From a virus: a stretch of 32,099 bases of DNA. The notes under the pieces were generated by a model, which was given only the letters and a program-made list of their open reading frames with translations, had not been told where the DNA came from and did not search any database. Positions 6,444 to 13,183 of the stretch are shown here, piece by piece (the first letter of the stretch is position 1; each line of letters starts with the position of its first letter). Position numbers and translations under genes: made by a program. The stretch lies in the IMG/VR virus record IMGVR_UViG_3300042341_000555, positions 1-32,099 of that record. One strand, written 5' to 3'.

Positions 6444-8446
6444 TGTCAACTGTTGACGATATTCTTTATAGAAATGAAAAGGGTTCTGCTTTAACATTTG
6501 CAGAACTAGATGATAATTTTTATAAACTTGCATATGCAATTGATAATATTCAAGTTGCAAACAATAGTACAGTTGTTGTTCGCGATTCATCTGGTAATTT
6601 TACTGCAAATACTATTACTGCAAATATAGTAGGAAATTCTACAACTACATCTCAATTTTTAAATGCACGAACTATCAATGGTGTTTCCTTTAACGGTTCA
6701 GTTAACATTACTCTTACAGCAAATACTACACAAACACTTACTCGTGGAAGTTACTTAACTGGTTCAAATTTTAATGGTGGTACAGCTACTACATGGGCGG
6801 TTGATGCTACAGACGCATCAACTGCTGGCAAGGTTGTAGTAAGAGATGCATCTCGTAACTTTGCAGCAAATACTATTACTGCAAATCTTATTGGTAACGC
6901 GTCAACAGCCACAAACGCTTCAAGCGCAGATACAGCAATAACACTAACCAACTTAACCGCAACAATTGCGGAATTAAATTATGCAAATGGTGTAACATCG
7001 AGTATTCAAACACAACTAAATTCAAAATCACCTCTTGCATCTCCTACATTTACAGGTACTCCTGCTGCTCCAACAGCAGCAGTTGGAACAAACACCACAC
7101 AAATAGCTACAACTGCATTTGTAAATGCCGAGATCGCCAACGATGCTCCCTCTAAAACTGGTACTGGAGCTTCAGGTACTTGGAATATTTCCATCAATGG
7201 CAACGCGAACACTGCTACAACCGTTAGTACCTTATCTGGACTTACTGCGACCGTAACTGAATTAAATTATGCAAATGGTGTAACATCAAGTATTCAGACG
7301 CAGTTAAATTCAAAATCTCCTCTTGCGTCACCCGTATTTACTGGTGTACCTACTGCTCCAACAGCATCTGTGGGAACAAGTAATACACAAATAGCTACAA
7401 CAGAATTTGTAAATGCTGAAATTGCTAATGACGCTCCTTCTAAAACTGGCGCAGGAGCTTCAGGTACTTGGAATATTTCCATCAATGGCAATGCTGCAAC
7501 AGCTACGAGTGCTACAACTGCATCGTCAGTCAGTACCTTATCCGGACTTACTGCGACCGTAACTGAATTAAATTATTCTGACGGCGTAACATCAAATATT
7601 CAAACACAATTAAACTCAAAAGCTCCGGCAACAGATACCTTTACAAAAGGTGCCGACATCGGTGGATCAGTCGACTTAAACACATATACTGCTGTAGGAT
7701 TTTATCACCAAAACACAAATGCGAATGCTAGCAGTGGCACAAATTATCCTGTTGCTGCAGCGGGCATGCTAGAAGTTCTAGCTGACGGTGTTATGGTATA
7801 TCAAAGATATACAGTGTACAATAGCGGTCAAATATACTCTCGAGCATATTATAATGGTACTTGGTATGCTTGGAGATTGAATCTAGATAGCTTAAATTAT
7901 AACTCGTATGCGCCAACACTCACTGGGACAGGAGCCTCTGGCACTTGGGCAATTTCTATTAGTGGCAATGCTGCAACAGCGACGAGTGCTACAACCGCAA
8001 CTACAGCTACAACTGCAACTACAGCAAACGCCTTAAACACTATAAACGATTATCAGGTAAATAGTCTAGGTGTAGGCACTGCAGCATCAAGTGTTTCTGG
8101 AGAAATTCGAGCGACAAATAACATTACAGCGTATTACTCAGACGATAGGTTAAAAAATAAGCTTGGATATATTGAGAACGCGCTCGATAAGGTTATGACG
8201 CTGTCTGGGTTTTATTATGAAGCGAATGAAACAGCACAAGCTTTAGGATACGAAGTTAAACGTGAGGTCGGTGTCTCTGCTCAAGAAGTCCAGCGTATTA
8301 TGCCCGAGGTTGTTGCTCCTGCTCCAATCGACGAGAAATATTTAACGGTTAGATATGAAAGATTAGTTCCGTTGTTAATAGAAGCAATCATAGAACTAAA
8401 GAATGAACTCGATGAAGTAAAATCAGGAAAAACTTATTATGATTAA
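6443..8446 (+). CDS. Tail fibre with tandem repeats and C-terminal S74 chaperone
   Basis: A 667-residue fibre protein. The N-terminus MSTVDDILYRNEKGSALTF resembles marine phage fibre anchors. The shaft is built of repeats rich in Thr, Ala and Asn; units starting near nt 6947, 7239 and 7539 share ELNYANGVTSSIQTQLNSK, and the first two also share QIATT and SGTWNISINGNA. The last ~102 residues form a peptidase S74 intramolecular chaperone: SDDRLKNKL with Ser near 566 as the expected self-cleavage point, GVSAQEVQ, and YERLVPLLIEAI. Such domains guide trimer folding and then cut themselves off. It is likely the host-recognition fibre. Confidence 0.88.
   Translation: MSTVDDILYRNEKGSALTFAELDDNFYKLAYAIDNIQVANNSTVVVRDSSGNFTANTITANIVGNSTTTSQFLNARTINGVSFNGSVNITLTANTTQTLTRGSYLTGSNFNGGTATTWAVDATDASTAGKVVVRDASRNFAANTITANLIGNASTATNASSADTAITLTNLTATIAELNYANGVTSSIQTQLNSKSPLASPTFTGTPAAPTAAVGTNTTQIATTAFVNAEIANDAPSKTGTGASGTWNISINGNANTATTVSTLSGLTATVTELNYANGVTSSIQTQLNSKSPLASPVFTGVPTAPTASVGTSNTQIATTEFVNAEIANDAPSKTGAGASGTWNISINGNAATATSATTASSVSTLSGLTATVTELNYSDGVTSNIQTQLNSKAPATDTFTKGADIGGSVDLNTYTAVGFYHQNTNANASSGTNYPVAAAGMLEVLADGVMVYQRYTVYNSGQIYSRAYYNGTWYAWRLNLDSLNYNSYAPTLTGTGASGTWAISISGNAATATSATTATTATTATTANALNTINDYQVNSLGVGTAASSVSGEIRATNNITAYYSDDRLKNKLGYIENALDKVMTLSGFYYEANETAQALGYEVKREVGVSAQEVQRIMPEVVAPAPIDEKYLTVRYERLVPLLIEAIIELKNELDEVKSGKTYYD
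6947..7630 (+). repeat. Tandem repeats inside the tail-fibre gene
   Basis: Three imperfect copies of about 290-300 bp begin near 6947, 7239 and 7539. Each has a stretch like GTAACTGAATTAAATTAT followed by TCAAA and ACACAATTAAA. The third copy is only partial. They can serve as recombination points that change fibre length. Confidence 0.75.
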
Positions 8447-8930
8447 ATTTAAGGATTTTATGGAAAAAGCACCTACAGAAAAGTATGTAGCTGTTCAATA
8501 CGATGCGGCTACACAACGCAAACTTCGTGCTTGGGCAAAAGAAAATGGCTTTGATCTTACTGCAAAATACGATGGTACAAAGCAGGACGAAGAAGACTTT
8601 GACTTCCATACAACAATATTCTTTACTACGTCAAAACACGACTTACCGAATCATATAAAAGCAATTGCTCCTTCTGGCACAGCAAAAGTAGTTGACATTA
8701 TGATGCTTGGGGTTAATAATGACATACCGGTTTTGAAGATCGAGTCTCCAATGATTGCTCGTCTTCGTAACCACTATGCAGACGTGTATGATATGAAAGA
8801 TGCTTGGCCAGAATACAAACCACACGTGTCTGTTTCGTATTCGAAAGACTTACCTGATATGAAAAAAGTGAAACTCCCAACGTTTGAATTAACGTTTAAT
8901 GAAATTAAAGTGGATGATGCATCAACCTAA
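8439..8930 (+). CDS. acb1: Acb1-type anti-CBASS 2H phosphodiesterase
   Basis: 163 residues. The protein has YVAVQYDAATQRKLRAWAKE near the start and two H-x-T/S motifs: HTTIFFTT (His57, Thr59) and HVSVSYS (His129, Ser131), plus WPEYKPH before the second. This is the 2H phosphoesterase layout, and the arrangement matches the Acb1 family (T4 gp57B), which degrades the cyclic nucleotides made by CBASS immune systems. It overlaps the tail-fibre stop by 8 bp; AGGA lies about 10 bp upstream. A housekeeping 2H cyclic phosphodiesterase is the alternative, but the overall pattern favours Acb1. Confidence 0.82.
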   Translation: MIKFKDFMEKAPTEKYVAVQYDAATQRKLRAWAKENGFDLTAKYDGTKQDEEDFDFHTTIFFTTSKHDLPNHIKAIAPSGTAKVVDIMMLGVNNDIPVLKIESPMIARLRNHYADVYDMKDAWPEYKPHVSVSYSKDLPDMKKVKLPTFELTFNEIKVDDAST

Positions 8931-9609
8931 GTACAAACTCAATCGTGATATCGACATTCGAGTTGGCCAAAGAAAACTATACGCGGTTCAAGCACTTCGA
9001 GATTTTGCAGATGTAAGCGCTGGAGATATCGGCGGGTTCGTTGAAAACGAAGCTAACCTTTCGCATGAAGGTGATTGCTGGATATATGATAGCGCGCTCG
9101 TATATGATAAAGCAAAAGTCGACCGAAATGCAAGAGTAAAAGATCAAGCGAATGTATACGACAACGCAAAGATATCAGATGATGCTCTTGTCACTGGTCA
9201 AACAAACATTTTTCAAAACGCGTTAGTGTATGATGAAGCTATTATTGATGGTATTTCATCGGTATATGGAAATGCTCAAGTATTCGGCAAGATTGAAATC
9301 CTAGGTCACTCTAAGGTGCATGATGACGCCTGGGTGTATGGCGATTTTGTAATTGATGGATATGCCAACATCACTCGTAAGACGACTCAGAAACCCATCG
9401 TGCTCACTGGCTTCACGTATGACATAACCATCATGGACGAACATATAAGTATTGATTGTCAGACCAAGACGTTTGATGAGTGGCGACATGTCACTCGTGA
9501 AGAAGCATTTGCAATGAATGGTAAAGAAGGACTTCGATTCTTCAAGCATATTCCAGATACGCTCGAGTTCCTTGTTTCCAAATATCGAAAGAATCAATCT
9601 AATGTTTAA
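8917..9609 (+). CDS. Hexapeptide-repeat (left-handed beta-helix) protein
   Basis: About 230 residues from ATG 8917 (ATG 8914 is also possible); AAAG at 8907-8910 is the only RBS-like element. After an N-terminal strand (RKLYAVQALRDF) and GDIGGFVENEANLSHEG come many hexapeptide-type turns with a repeated [VIA]-Y-D/G-N-A-x-V pattern: WIYDSALVYDKAKV, ANVYDNAKI, SSVYGNAQV, AWVYGDFVI. This is the fold of left-handed beta-helix proteins, used in acyltransferases and structural proteins. No transferase catalytic His is evident, so a structural or binding role is more likely. It overlaps the Acb1 stop by 14 bp. Confidence 0.75.
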   Translation: MHQPKYKLNRDIDIRVGQRKLYAVQALRDFADVSAGDIGGFVENEANLSHEGDCWIYDSALVYDKAKVDRNARVKDQANVYDNAKISDDALVTGQTNIFQNALVYDEAIIDGISSVYGNAQVFGKIEILGHSKVHDDAWVYGDFVIDGYANITRKTTQKPIVLTGFTYDITIMDEHISIDCQTKTFDEWRHVTREEAFAMNGKEGLRFFKHIPDTLEFLVSKYRKNQSNV

Positions 9610-10270
9610 CCATGTAAACCATGGGATCGTACTTGATCAGCTCGGTTGTGATACTACTCCAACCGGGCGTTTTTACTTTCCACCTACGGGAGAGAAGTTC
9701 CCTTCAGTTACTACAGTGCTAGGAGTTCAAGATAAGTCTGGTCTCGAGGCATGGAAGGCGCGGGTTGGTGAGGAAGAAGCGAAGCGTATTAGTGTACAAG
9801 CAGCGAATCGCGGATCAGATGTACACCTTATTGCTGAGAACTATCTCAACAACGAAGTTGACTATGGCAAAGGTCGTATGCCGATCAACATCATGACCTT
9901 CAATACTCTGAAGCCAATCCTCGATGCCCGAGTCGACAACATTTATTTTCAGGAAGCTCCACTATTCTCAAGGAAGATTAAGACTGCTGGCCGAGTTGAC
10001 TTGATTGCAGAGTTTGATGGTCAACTATCTATCATTGACTTTAAGACTTCTCGTAAGCCAAAGAAAGCTGAGTGGATTACTGGCTACTTTATGCAGGAAT
10101 CATTCTATGCTGCAGCCTTCTATGAACTGACTAGTATTCCAATCAAGCAGATTGTTACTCTCGTCATGATTGACGATGATCAACCTCAAATATTCATTGA
10201 ACAACCACTCAAGTGGTTACCTGGTTTTCTACAACTTAGAGCTAAATACAAAGAGCTAAATGGTATTTGA
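9602..10270 (+). CDS. PD-(D/E)XK exonuclease, RecB/Cas4-like
   Basis: 222 residues from ATG 9602, which overlaps the preceding stop; the longer in-frame extension lies wholly in the previous gene and is rejected. Key features: PSVTTVLG near the start, NRGSDVHLIAE (the conserved G-x-x-x-H of RecB-type nucleases), GRVDLIAEFDG (catalytic Asp) and IIDFKTSRKPK (D-x-K). Late in the chain QESFYAAAFYEL gives the Q-x3-Y motif. Such nucleases process DNA ends in phage recombination and packaging. Similar proteins are common in marine T4-like phages. No terminator hairpin is obvious after it. Confidence 0.85.
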   Translation: MFNHVNHGIVLDQLGCDTTPTGRFYFPPTGEKFPSVTTVLGVQDKSGLEAWKARVGEEEAKRISVQAANRGSDVHLIAENYLNNEVDYGKGRMPINIMTFNTLKPILDARVDNIYFQEAPLFSRKIKTAGRVDLIAEFDGQLSIIDFKTSRKPKKAEWITGYFMQESFYAAAFYELTSIPIKQIVTLVMIDDDQPQIFIEQPLKWLPGFLQLRAKYKELNGI

Positions 10271-10360
10271 TATCAAGATATTCTGAAGACCTTATAGGTA
10301 TTATACTCAGTCTGTACAAGATGTCAACAAAAAATATTTCCAAAAACTACATTTAGCCAG

Positions 10361-10389
10361 TTGACATTTCCATTTCGATTGCTTATATC
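10361..10389 (+). promoter_or_regulatory. Early promoter with shared AGTAAGCAAC leader
   Basis: TTGACA at 10361-10366, a 17-bp spacer, TATATC at 10384-10389, then AACTAGTAAGCAACGGAG. The 145-bp gap before this gene holds no other feature I can support. Confidence 0.85.
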
Positions 10390-10414
10390 TAACTAGTAAG
10401 CAACGGAGAAGAAC

Positions 10415-10570
10415 ATGTCTGACATCGTCACCATCCTCACTGACCTTCTGATCAAAGCCAAAGCAGACCTCATGAAAGCCTCGACAATCGTTGAAGTTGA
10501 CGTTGCAAAGATGAAGGTGAAGAACATCGAAGTTCGTCTTGACCGTCTCATGACTATGGCTGATCTTTGA
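10415..10570 (+). CDS. Small unknown protein (51 aa)
   Basis: ATG 10415 follows CGGAG at 10404-10408 and a full early promoter. It encodes a helical, charged 51-residue protein starting MSDIVTILTDLLIKAKADL and ending DRLMTMADL, with a leucine/isoleucine heptad-like pattern. No family recognised. A dedicated promoter and RBS make it a likely real early gene, possibly a host-takeover peptide. Confidence 0.65.
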   Translation: MSDIVTILTDLLIKAKADLMKASTIVEVDVAKMKVKNIEVRLDRLMTMADL

Positions 10571-10592
10571 TGCACTTTGTGAAAATTACTGG

Positions 10593-10620
10593 TTGACATT
10601 CGTGTCAAAGTGATTATATC
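10593..10620 (+). promoter_or_regulatory. Early promoter with shared GTAAGCAAC leader
   Basis: TTGACA at 10593-10598, a 16-bp spacer, TATATC at 10615-10620, then TCTATTGTAAGCAACTGAAAGG. Confidence 0.85.
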
Positions 10621-10649
10621 TCTATTGTAAGCAACTGAAAGGCTACACT

Positions 10650-10844
10650 ATGAAATTCGCGAACAAAGTCGCTGCTCTCTCGTACGGTCTCTCGGAGATG
10701 GCCAAAACCCACAAAAACGACGTCATCTCAAACGCTATGGCTGCCCTCGCAGATAAGCTCGCGAACAAAGGCGAGGCACTTACCACGAAGATGCTGACTG
10801 AGACTGAGAAACAACTGATTGTGTACTACCATGCGAATAAGTGA
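10650..10844 (+). CDS. Small early protein, unknown (64 aa)
   Basis: Starts MKFANKVAALSYGLSEMAK after a GAAAGG site, under the promoter just upstream. It is helical, Ala/Lys rich, with ISNAMAALADKLANKGEAL and a C-terminal ETEKQLIVYYHANK. No family is recognised. The next small gene starts 14 bp before its stop, pointing to translational coupling. Confidence 0.7.
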   Translation: MKFANKVAALSYGLSEMAKTHKNDVISNAMAALADKLANKGEALTTKMLTETEKQLIVYYHANK

Positions 10845-10947
10845 TGATGACCTGCTCAATGCAATTATCTGGGGTCTCATCACTAGCATCTTTTTAGGTG
10901 CTGGTCTCGGTGTGTTAGTCTTTATCATGGTCTATACTTTATCATGA
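10831..10947 (+). CDS. Small membrane protein (38 aa)
   Basis: Begins ATG 10831 with MRISDDDLLNAIIWG, followed by one transmembrane segment (LITSIFLGAGLGVLVFIMV). It overlaps the previous gene by 14 bp and the next by ATGA at 10944-10947. Function unknown. Its place in a chain of coupled small genes supports it being translated. Confidence 0.6.
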   Translation: MRISDDDLLNAIIWGLITSIFLGAGLGVLVFIMVYTLS

Positions 10948-11144
10948 CGCACTTTCAACACTCAAAGATCAACACACAAGACTCCTATCTTGTCGGCACT
11001 TCTTGGCCCTTTCGAGGATGTCAAGTAGTTATGCATGATGAAGGGTTTACATGCAACTGCAAAAAACGGTTGACATACGTATGCTACCATATTAAATCTG
11101 TACAACTAGGCCTTCTTGGCGTTAATCAGGTGTATCACAAATGA
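10944..11144 (+). CDS. SWIM-type zinc-finger mini-protein (66 aa)
   Basis: The core GFTCNCKKRLTYVCYHIKSV carries C-x-C-x(n)-C-x-H, the SWIM zinc-finger layout, in a small stand-alone protein. SWIM motifs bind nucleic acid or protein partners. It is linked by ATGA overlaps at both ends (10944-10947 and 11141-11144). A TTGACA element lies inside it. Its exact target is unknown. Confidence 0.7.
   Translation: MTHFQHSKINTQDSYLVGTSWPFRGCQVVMHDEGFTCNCKKRLTYVCYHIKSVQLGLLGVNQVYHK
11070..11097 (+). promoter_or_regulatory. Possible internal early promoter (weak -10)
   Basis: TTGACA at 11070-11075, a 16-bp spacer and TTAAAT at 11092-11097. It lies inside the SWIM gene, 44 bp before the next start. The -10 is poor, so activity is uncertain. 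Confidence 0.4.
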
Positions 11145-11695
11145 ACCTATTCATCCTAGATAAAGATCCAGTTTTTGCTGCACAACTACAGTGTGACAAA
11201 CATGTCGTTAAGATGATTGTCGAGTCGGCTCAAATGCTCTCGACTGCTCATCGTATGCTCGACGGTGTTCTCAAGCGCGCTCCTTCAAAGTCAGGTAAGA
11301 CTATGTCGAAGCACTGGACGCTTCCTGATGACCGTGAAGGTGTACTCTATAAAGCGGTCCATATGGCTCATCCGTGTACTGTTTGGACTACTCAGTCGAA
11401 CAACAACTACACCTGGCACTGGGTTCACTTTGCAGCTCTCTGTGACGAGTACACTTATCGTTATGGCAAAGTTCATGCAACCGATACACTTCTTCGTGAA
11501 AAGCTTAAAGCTCTTCCACGTAACATTCCAGTCGGCCCTCTCACTCAGCAACCCTTGGCGATGAAAGCTAATCCTGAGTGTATGTATCCCAATGATCCTG
11601 TTCGCTCGTATCGTGAGTTCTACCAGACCAAGCAAGGTCGATTCAAGATGGCTTGGACAAAACGTGAGGTGCCAGAATGGTTTACAGTGAGGTAA
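11141..11695 (+). CDS. Conserved viral protein, CDKHVVKM family, unknown function
   Basis: 184 residues starting MNLFILDKDPVFAAQLQCDKHVVKMIVESAQ with further conserved blocks: STAHRML, HPCTVWTTQSNNNYTWHWVH, PQQPLAMK-like TQQPLAMKANPE and YREFYQTKQGRFKMAW. This pattern recurs in many T4-like phages and some large viruses; from memory it has no proven activity, though some entries label it a DNA-repair enzyme. The conserved Cys, His, Lys and Trp residues suggest an enzyme. ATGA links it to the SWIM protein. Confidence 0.75.
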   Translation: MNLFILDKDPVFAAQLQCDKHVVKMIVESAQMLSTAHRMLDGVLKRAPSKSGKTMSKHWTLPDDREGVLYKAVHMAHPCTVWTTQSNNNYTWHWVHFAALCDEYTYRYGKVHATDTLLREKLKALPRNIPVGPLTQQPLAMKANPECMYPNDPVRSYREFYQTKQGRFKMAWTKREVPEWFTVR

Positions 11696-11889
11696 AGAAT
11701 GAGTATTGCTTCAGCGCAGGCGACATGCAGCGCTATCGGGATGAAACTGGATGTTCCATGATGGAAGCGAAAAAGCACTTCATGGACATTTATCACCAAA
11801 AACAAAAAGCTGAGATGGTGAAGCTAATTGAGTCTGGTACGCTCGAAGATATTCGAAAAGTTGTCAGCATGCTTGTGAAAAATTTTTGA
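11677..11889 (+). CDS. Mini-protein with EF-Ts/UBA-like motif (70 aa)
   Basis: Starts at ATG 11677 with GAGGT 7 bp upstream and overlaps the previous gene by 19 bp. The segment MQRYRDETGCSMMEAKKHFMDI closely follows the TS-N/UBA motif of elongation factor Ts (L-R-x-x-T-G-x-x-M-M-x-x-K-K-A-L). No other EF-Ts domain is present. The C-terminus is a short amphipathic helix (LEDIRKVVSMLVKNF). A role in translation is suggested by the motif only. Confidence 0.7.
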   Translation: MVYSEVKNEYCFSAGDMQRYRDETGCSMMEAKKHFMDIYHQKQKAEMVKLIESGTLEDIRKVVSMLVKNF

Positions 11890-11899
11890 AAGGTGTAAC

Positions 11900-12088
11900 A
11901 TGAGTTACGTTGTAAGTCTGATTGTTTTCTTTACTGCATCATTAGTAGGTGCTAGTGTAACTGCAGGTGCATTTCATTTGCTAACACACAGTGCTGGCCC
12001 AGGTGCACTAGGTGCCTTAGTGTTTTGGCCTGTTTGGATTTTGATCTACTTTTGTGCAGGCGCAGCAATTCTTGGATTTTTAACATAA
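11900..12088 (+). CDS. Small two-span membrane protein (62 aa)
   Basis: MSYVVSLIVFFTASLVG opens a first membrane segment; ALVFWPVWILIYFCAGAAIL makes a second. GAAAGG lies about 10 bp upstream. No family recognised. It could be a holin-like or envelope-modifying protein, but nothing decides this. Confidence 0.65.
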   Translation: MSYVVSLIVFFTASLVGASVTAGAFHLLTHSAGPGALGALVFWPVWILIYFCAGAAILGFLT

Positions 12089-12113
12089 ATTTTGAAAAAA
12101 AATACATTAGGGG

Positions 12114-12142
12114 TTGACATTTGCAGCAGCAGTGCTTATATC
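12114..12142 (+). promoter_or_regulatory. Early promoter with shared AGTAAGCAACAGAAAGG leader
   Basis: TTGACA at 12114-12119, a 17-bp spacer, TATATC at 12137-12142, then TATATAGTAAGCAACAGAAAGG. Confidence 0.88.
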
Positions 12143-12171
12143 TATATAGTAAGCAACAGAAAGGTGCTATC

Positions 12172-12489
12172 ATGATCACCATCTATCAAATCCCCCTCAA
12201 CGGCGGTCTTGCTCCCCGCAGCGTAATCGAAACCAAGACCGAATTGATGGACGGCTTCAAACGCTGGAAAGATGAGTATTCGAAACTCTATGTCCGCACT
12301 TACGAAGTCGACACAGACGATCTTGAACAAGCCTTCGAGTCGACGAACCTCTGGGAAGATAATCTTGTGACTCGTATTCGTCGAGGCTCGAGTACTTCTG
12401 TCGGTGATATCGCTGTGAAGGATGGCGTCTGCTACTTCTGCGACAACTTCGGTTGGGTTGCACTCGGTAAATACGAGGGGCTGAACTAA
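12172..12489 (+). CDS. Unknown early protein (105 aa)
   Basis: ATG 12172 is chosen because it follows GAAAGG and the leader; an upstream in-frame ATG at 12121 lies within the promoter. It begins MITIYQIPLNGGLAPRSVIE and ends VCYFCDNFGWVALGKYEGLN; the C-terminal DGVCYFCDNFGWV has two Cys. No family recognised. The stop TAA overlaps the next ATG (12487-12491, TAATG). Confidence 0.7.
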   Translation: MITIYQIPLNGGLAPRSVIETKTELMDGFKRWKDEYSKLYVRTYEVDTDDLEQAFESTNLWEDNLVTRIRRGSSTSVGDIAVKDGVCYFCDNFGWVALGKYEGLN

Positions 12490-12704
12490 TGATGGACTCT
12501 GCAGGGGTATTTGTACTCTTTCTCACTATCTTCAGTGGAGCCGCACACGTAGAGATGACCACCCAAGAGTTTGAGACTCATGCGATGTGTAAGTACGCCG
12601 CGAAAGAACTCGAAAATCTTTACTCGATCGACTACACTATTGCCAACAGAGGATACGCTCGAGTCTACGCAGTTTGTTTGCCAAAAGAAGAAAATAATGA
12701 CTAA
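12489..12704 (+). CDS. Small exported or membrane-anchored protein (71 aa)
   Basis: Begins at TAATG overlap with MMDSAGVFVLFLTIFSGAAHVEM, a hydrophobic segment with a possible signal-peptidase site after Ala-His/Ala-type residues. The rest (TTQEFETHAMCKYAAKEL ... YARVYAVCLPKEE) has two Cys that could form a disulfide in the periplasm. Function unknown. Likely co-translated with the preceding gene. Confidence 0.6.
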   Translation: MMDSAGVFVLFLTIFSGAAHVEMTTQEFETHAMCKYAAKELENLYSIDYTIANRGYARVYAVCLPKEENND

Positions 12705-12710
12705 AGCCTA

Positions 12711-12739
12711 TTGACATTTGCTGAGTGAGTGTTTATATC
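12711..12739 (+). promoter_or_regulatory. Early promoter with shared AGTAAGCAACAGAAAGG leader
   Basis: TTGACA at 12711-12716, a 17-bp spacer, TATATC at 12734-12739, then TATCTAGTAAGCAACAGAAAGGTGC, nearly the same as the leader at 12143-12165. Confidence 0.88.
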
Positions 12740-12768
12740 TATCTAGTAAGCAACAGAAAGGTGCCACC

Positions 12769-13119
12769 ATGGCCTACATCTCGACTGAAGAAGTGAAGAA
12801 CATCCGCGATCGTCTCAAAGCTGAGTTTCCAGGTTTCAAGTTTTCTGTTCGCAAAAGCCATCACACCAGTGTCGACGTCAACATCCTGAAAGGTCCAATT
12901 GACTTTTCTGAGATCACTACTGACGGGCACTTTCAGGTAAACCACTATCACCTCTACTTGTCTGGTAAGTTTGAGTCGATGTTCTCGAAGATGTTCGACA
13001 TCATCAAGAGCCAAGATTGGTTTGATCACTCGGACTCGATGGTCGACTACTTTCATACCGCTTACTACTTCTCGCTGTCGGTTGGCGACTGGAGTAAACC
13101 TTACGTGCAGGTGAAATAA
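12769..13119 (+). CDS. LPD29-like domain protein (116 aa)
   Basis: ATG 12769 follows GAAAGG; the upstream ATG 12718 lies in the promoter. The sequence YISTEEVKNIRDRLKAEFPG, FKFSVRKSHHTSVDVNI and KGPIDF matches what I recall as LPD29, a domain of large polyvalent phage and plasmid proteins with unknown role, here as a stand-alone protein. Its stop codon lies in the loop of the terminator hairpin that ends the transcript. Confidence 0.7.
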   Translation: MAYISTEEVKNIRDRLKAEFPGFKFSVRKSHHTSVDVNILKGPIDFSEITTDGHFQVNHYHLYLSGKFESMFSKMFDIIKSQDWFDHSDSMVDYFHTAYYFSLSVGDWSKPYVQVK

Positions 13120-13132
13120 CCTGCACTTTTTT
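13105..13132 (+). terminator. Strong Rho-independent terminator holding a stop codon in its loop
   Basis: A perfect 8-bp stem GTGCAGGT (13105-13112) with ACCTGCAC (13119-13126), loop GAAATA and T6. The TAA stop of the preceding gene (13117-13119) straddles the loop and the first base of the 3' arm. Confidence 0.9.
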
Positions 13133-13133
13133 G

Positions 13134-13162
13134 TTGACATCTCTGGATAAACAGTATAGACT
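13134..13162 (+). promoter_or_regulatory. Early promoter for the large vWA gene
   Basis: TTGACA at 13134-13139 begins one base after the terminator T-tract. The -10 is TAGACT at 13157-13162 (17-bp spacer) or TATAGA at 13155-13160 (15-bp). RBS AAAGGA follows. Confidence 0.75.
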
Positions 13163-13183
13163 GGTTTCAGAAAGGAACCTGAC

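Noticed and set aside
8692-8719. TTGACA with TAATAA inside the Acb1 gene
   Set aside because: The -10 is weak and the position is mid-gene; the DNA is explained by codons. It could still be a minor promoter for the hexapeptide gene.
9518-9601. Longer start of the PD-(D/E)XK nuclease
   Set aside because: The extension overlaps the preceding gene fully and lacks a nuclease-like N-terminus.
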